Assembly: GCA_015499995.1 (NCBI GenBank)
Contig: JADNRV010000843.1
Span: forward strand, 1-11,222
Source of the DNA: Flammula alnicola
Lineage: Eukaryota; Basidiomycota; Agaricomycetes; Agaricales; Strophariaceae
DNA length: 11,222 nucleotides
Direction: 5' to 3'
The translations under genes and the position numbers were made by a program. Shown one piece after another: positions 8,114-11,222 of the stretch; position 1 is the first letter of the stretch, and each line of letters starts with the position of its first letter. The notes beneath the pieces were generated by a model that worked only from the letters and a program-made list of their open reading frames with translations, was not told the DNA's origin and ran no database searches.

Positions 8114-10692
8114 ATGTCTATCACTTTAAAGCCACATACCGAAGTCAACCGGCACCGCCAAGGCCGGCGTACGCATCTGGCTGCCTCTCTGGAGATTCTG
8201 GTCAATCATTGGCATCGTCTTCTCTTCTGCCAGAAAGAACTTCGGCCTACATAGCGGAGCTGTCGCGGAAACAGAACGCTCTTGCTCGGATCGTGCGAGA
8301 GGAGCCTCCAACTCCACCTCATTCGCCGCTCGATGTCGATGAGGGTACCCAAGAAGAACGTATTAATGCCTTGCGCGAACGCGCGCAGGAAGCCTGGGTC
8401 AAAGCCGACGGCAACCCCGCAGATGGGAAATGGATTTTCCTTACGCACCTTCTCCGCATGGGTGCGACAAGCGGGCGGAGAGGACGCTGGATTGGGGCCA
8501 GGACGGATGTCAAGCCTCCTGAGGAACTTCAAGGCGAGAACATGGGATGGCTCAATGCGGAAACGGAGTCTGAGTGGCAAGAGTGGGAGCAGAGAGATCG
8601 ACAAGAGAGGAATTTGAAAGACAAGGTAGAGAGTTGGAAGAGGAAACTCGAGGCCCAGCAAACGATGAGTAGTGTTCCGGGATTGGGCTCCGCTCAAGCT
8701 GCTGTTGTTTCCGAATCCGCACCGACGAAGTCTCCTACGACGGCCCCGAGCATCCTGCGAACACTAATGGCAAGGCTGGCAGCGACAGCGACAAGAATAA
8801 TGCTCAAACGAAGCAAGATCACTGCTGTCAATGCTTCAGGTTCTGCCTCTGCCGCTTCCAAAGCCGCAGCCAAGCCCGCTCCTCCTGCAGCAGCAGTCCT
8901 CGTCGCCGATCCATTGAAAGACACAGCTCCCTTCGGTTTCTCCGTCGTGAAGCGTCCACAACCCAGAAAAGCGCCACTGGAAGCCTAATGTGCCTGGAAA
9001 GCAGAAGCCTTCTAACAAGAGCTCCGAGCCTGAGCAGGACAATTCTGCTCATGCATCTCAGGCGAAAAAGCCTACCACAGAAGCCAAGAAAGCCGACAAG
9101 CTTAATGTTGTACCTGCCTCGACAAGAAACATGAACATACGACATATAGCTGACCTTACTGAACACGTAAGCTACTCGTGTCCCACAAGCCGTTGGTGCA
9201 CATCTAACATCTTTTTTGACAGTCATTCCTTCCACCTTCATTTCCCTCTTCTGCCATTGTGACTTCTACACCCAAAGCCGCTGCGAAACCTCCAACGCCC
9301 AAAAACCCGAATCCATACCCCATGTTGTGCAACCTCCGTTCTCGTCCTCTTTTCTCCCACCATTTCCTTCTTCTCCTAAAACCTTGACCGGCCTGTGCCT
9401 TTGTCTTCCTCACCGCGAGTGACGAAAACCTACGGCCGGCATAATAACTCTCTCGAAACCTCCGCCTCCTTACCTGTGATACCCACCCCCTCTACCCCGA
9501 CGCGAAACACCCACCACAACCACAACCACAAGCCTACCTCGGCATCTCAAGTACAACTCTCGATGAAATGACGACCATGATATTGCTAACGATACTAATG
9601 CGAACAATAAGCGCGAGCGCGGACAGCTTGCGTCGCCTGGAACACCCAATGACGGCGACGACAGCAGGGTGTTGAAGAAGGCCCGGACGTTGCCCGCTTT
9701 TACATTTACTTCGCCTCGATCTCCTTCGGGGTATTCCCCTCGAAATCGACGGGCTCTTCCACAACTGGTCGCCAGGCAGCCTTCCAGCCCACACACGCCT
9801 AAAGGTCCTCGTACAGCTGTTCCTCCTGCTGCTGTGATCTCGAGTCCTCCAGGCTTTGCACCTGCCCCTGTAACACCCAAGAAACAGGCCCTTCCTACGC
9901 TTATGGAGCTCCTGGCGACCTCGAAGAAAGGCAAGACTGCCTCGCCGAAGAAGACGACAACGACGACAACAGTTAAACCTTCCAGTAAGGGTAAAGAACG
10001 ACAACAGCCGATCCTGGATGACCAGGACCAAGCAGAGAAGAGGAACCTCCGATTCCATTCTTGTCTTCTTCTGCTGCTGCTGCACCAGCAGCCCTGTAGC
10101 CGAGGACAACGACCACCACGGTGGCGTTGTGGATGCGAGCTTTGACGACATCGTCGACCACGACAACCCTACATGCTCGATCCGTACGCCATCAGCGTGC
10201 AACACGACCTCGACCTCTCGCCTACAAAGTCTCTTTCGTCTCTCGCCGGCTCGGACTCGGAGGACGACATCGAAGAGGAGGAGGAGGGCGGAGACGTTGT
10301 GCGAGCTGTCGCGATATTCGGTGGCCTGGCCCCCGGCTTCTCGTTCAAGCCACTGGCCGCATCCACCCAGCGCGGTCCCTTCATCAGTGGCGCTGGTGCT
10401 GGGGCTAACACCAAGAACCCAAGCCAAGACAATCAAAGCCAGGCGACCCCCGATAGCTGGGCGAGCGTGTACGCTCCTTCCAGCTCATGCCTCTGCTCCT
10501 CGGCCCCCTCCGTCGTCCAACACTAGCTATCCATATGCGTACAACTCGCAGTTCGAGTCGGACGTTGCGCGCCAGGTGGATAAGGTGGACAAGCTACTGG
10601 AGAAGGACGTCGATTACGAGGGGTGGTTGAAAGATCCTTCGGAGGAGCTGGAGGGAGGCCAGAACGGGTTGGACGTTGAGGATAGTCCTTGA
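8114..10692 (+). CDS. Long, mostly disordered conserved-looking protein, repeatedly frame-broken
   Basis: I do not recognise the family. The likely start is the ATG at 8114 (GACCATGTC context, MSITLKPH). The next part, RSQPAPPRPAYA then AYIAELSRKQNALARIVREE, PPTPPHSP and AWVKADGNPADGKWIFLTHL, is in another frame. A 56-nt intron at 9167-9222 (GTAAGC...TTTTTTGACAG) is well formed. Then follow Pro/Ser/Lys-rich segments: LKKARTLPAFTFTSPRSPSG, TPKKQALPTLMELLATSKKG, SLSSLAGSDSEDDIEEEEEG, GLAPGFSFKPLA, and a compact C-terminal block, YAYNSQFESDVARQVDKVDK continuing to LLEKDVDYEGWLKDP, ending at 10692. Breaks are visible near 8140, 8745, 8820, 8971, 9310, 9380, 9567, 10040, 10100, 10170 and 10500. 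Basic/Ser-Pro composition suggests a nuclear or regulatory protein, but that is a guess. It could be an active gene seen through a poor assembly, or a pseudogene. Confidence 0.6.
9167..9222 (+). other. Intron in the disordered-protein gene
   Basis: The donor is GTAAGC, the branch-like sequence is ATCTAAC, the pyrimidine tract is CTTTTTTGACAG, and the length is 56 nt. Removing it joins IADLTEH to SFLPPSFPSS in frame and bypasses a stop-bounded reading. It is the best-formed intron in this gene. Confidence 0.6.
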
Positions 10693-11222
10693 GCTTGAAT
10701 ACTTGAACGTGGAATGGATGGTCACAGACAAATTATTGCTGCTATGTATGTATCTGTGTTGTTTGCTTCCTGTCGTCTGCAGCTGCACGCATCCCTTGTT
10801 ATTACACTATCTTTGTTGTTGTTGCTACTTACGTTCTGCATGTTGTCCGACTACTTCTGCAATGTTGTCGATACGACTACTTACTGGTCTTGCTTATTCT
10901 GTAGTTAGAATACCTATCCTCCATTCCAACTGTGCATTTTCACTCAAGGCAGGAGCAAGGTAGCACAAGAACATAGGGATTATTGACCTTCCAGACTGCA
11001 TACGTACATACTTCCTTCCGACTTCAAGTAGTACGTGAAGGTGAATAAGATATAAAATACAGTGTATATGACTTCCACCGATGCAGCCACTGCCTTTTGC
11101 TTCGTCTTGCCTTCCACCAAATATGAGCTATGTAACTAAGAAAAAATAAGTTGGCCGTGCTCCAAGATAGAGAAAAGAAGAGAATGAGAGTATATTACGA
11201 ACGGTGTGCGTGCAAGAGAGGA
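10693..11222. other. 3' flank of the disordered-protein gene, nothing coding seen
   Basis: After the stop at 10690-10692 the sequence is T- and CT-rich to about 10910 and AT-rich to the end, without a recognisable coding motif on either strand. Short open frames at 10676-10963 encode Leu/Cys-rich strings that follow from the T-rich composition. ATAAGATATAAAATAC near 11045-11060 is a possible polyadenylation-type context but lies some 350 bases past the stop. Confidence 0.45.

Noticed and set aside
8206..8697. Minus-strand open frame of 163 codons
   Set aside because: It lies antisense to the longest intact part of the disordered-protein gene and has no motif.
9534..10436. Minus-strand open frame of 300 codons
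   Set aside because: It is Arg/Leu/Val-rich and mirrors a Pro/Ser/Lys-rich coding strand, as expected of an antisense shadow in GC-rich DNA.
10676..10963. Membrane-like Leu/Cys-rich small protein
   Set aside because: It overlaps the end of another gene and its hydrophobicity comes from a T-rich 3' flank.

Overview
The window looks like nuclear DNA of a mushroom-forming basidiomycete (Agaricomycetes). The signs are many short introns (mostly 40-60 nt, GT...AG, several with GTAAGT/GTGAGT-type donors), very small exons, a decayed F-box/LRR gene of the type expanded in these fungi, and a degenerate kinase-like gene. No bacterial, viral, rRNA, tRNA, CRISPR or transposase signal was seen.

Layout. 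Positions 1-254 (minus) hold a decayed fragment of kinesin-light-chain-type TPR repeats. Positions 417-3140 (minus) hold a roughly 15-exon gene: disordered N-terminus, a glycine-rich GGEYYNVGGN-type motif, a protein-kinase-like domain without the HRD and DFG catalytic motifs, a low-complexity linker, and a C-terminal Cys/His zinc finger of PHD type. Positions 3141-3777 are a shared upstream region. Positions 3778-5601 (plus) hold a PP2C-family phosphatase with a mitochondrial-type N-terminus, in which the DGHGG His is Tyr and the GDSR Asp is Asn. Positions 5602-6179 lie between converging 3' ends. Positions 6180-7623 (minus) hold a heavily frame-broken F-box/LRR gene. Positions 7624-8113 are a second divergent upstream region with an 18-bp perfect palindrome and a CACGTG box. 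Positions 8114-10692 (plus) hold a long, mostly disordered conserved-looking protein gene, broken repeatedly. Positions 10693-11222 are its 3' flank.

Two points stand out. First, a predicted pseudokinase and a PP2C phosphatase with substituted active-site residues are transcribed divergently from one 640-bp region. Second, all four protein-gene loci contain single-base frame breaks that splicing cannot explain: one in the kinase gene, two in the phosphatase, and many in the F-box and disordered-protein genes. Once one missing base per break is allowed for, the exon phases of the first two genes close exactly, which favours either uncorrected one-base deletions in the assembly or recent decay. 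Exon models were worked out by hand from splice signals, phase and family motifs. They are inference, not transcript data.
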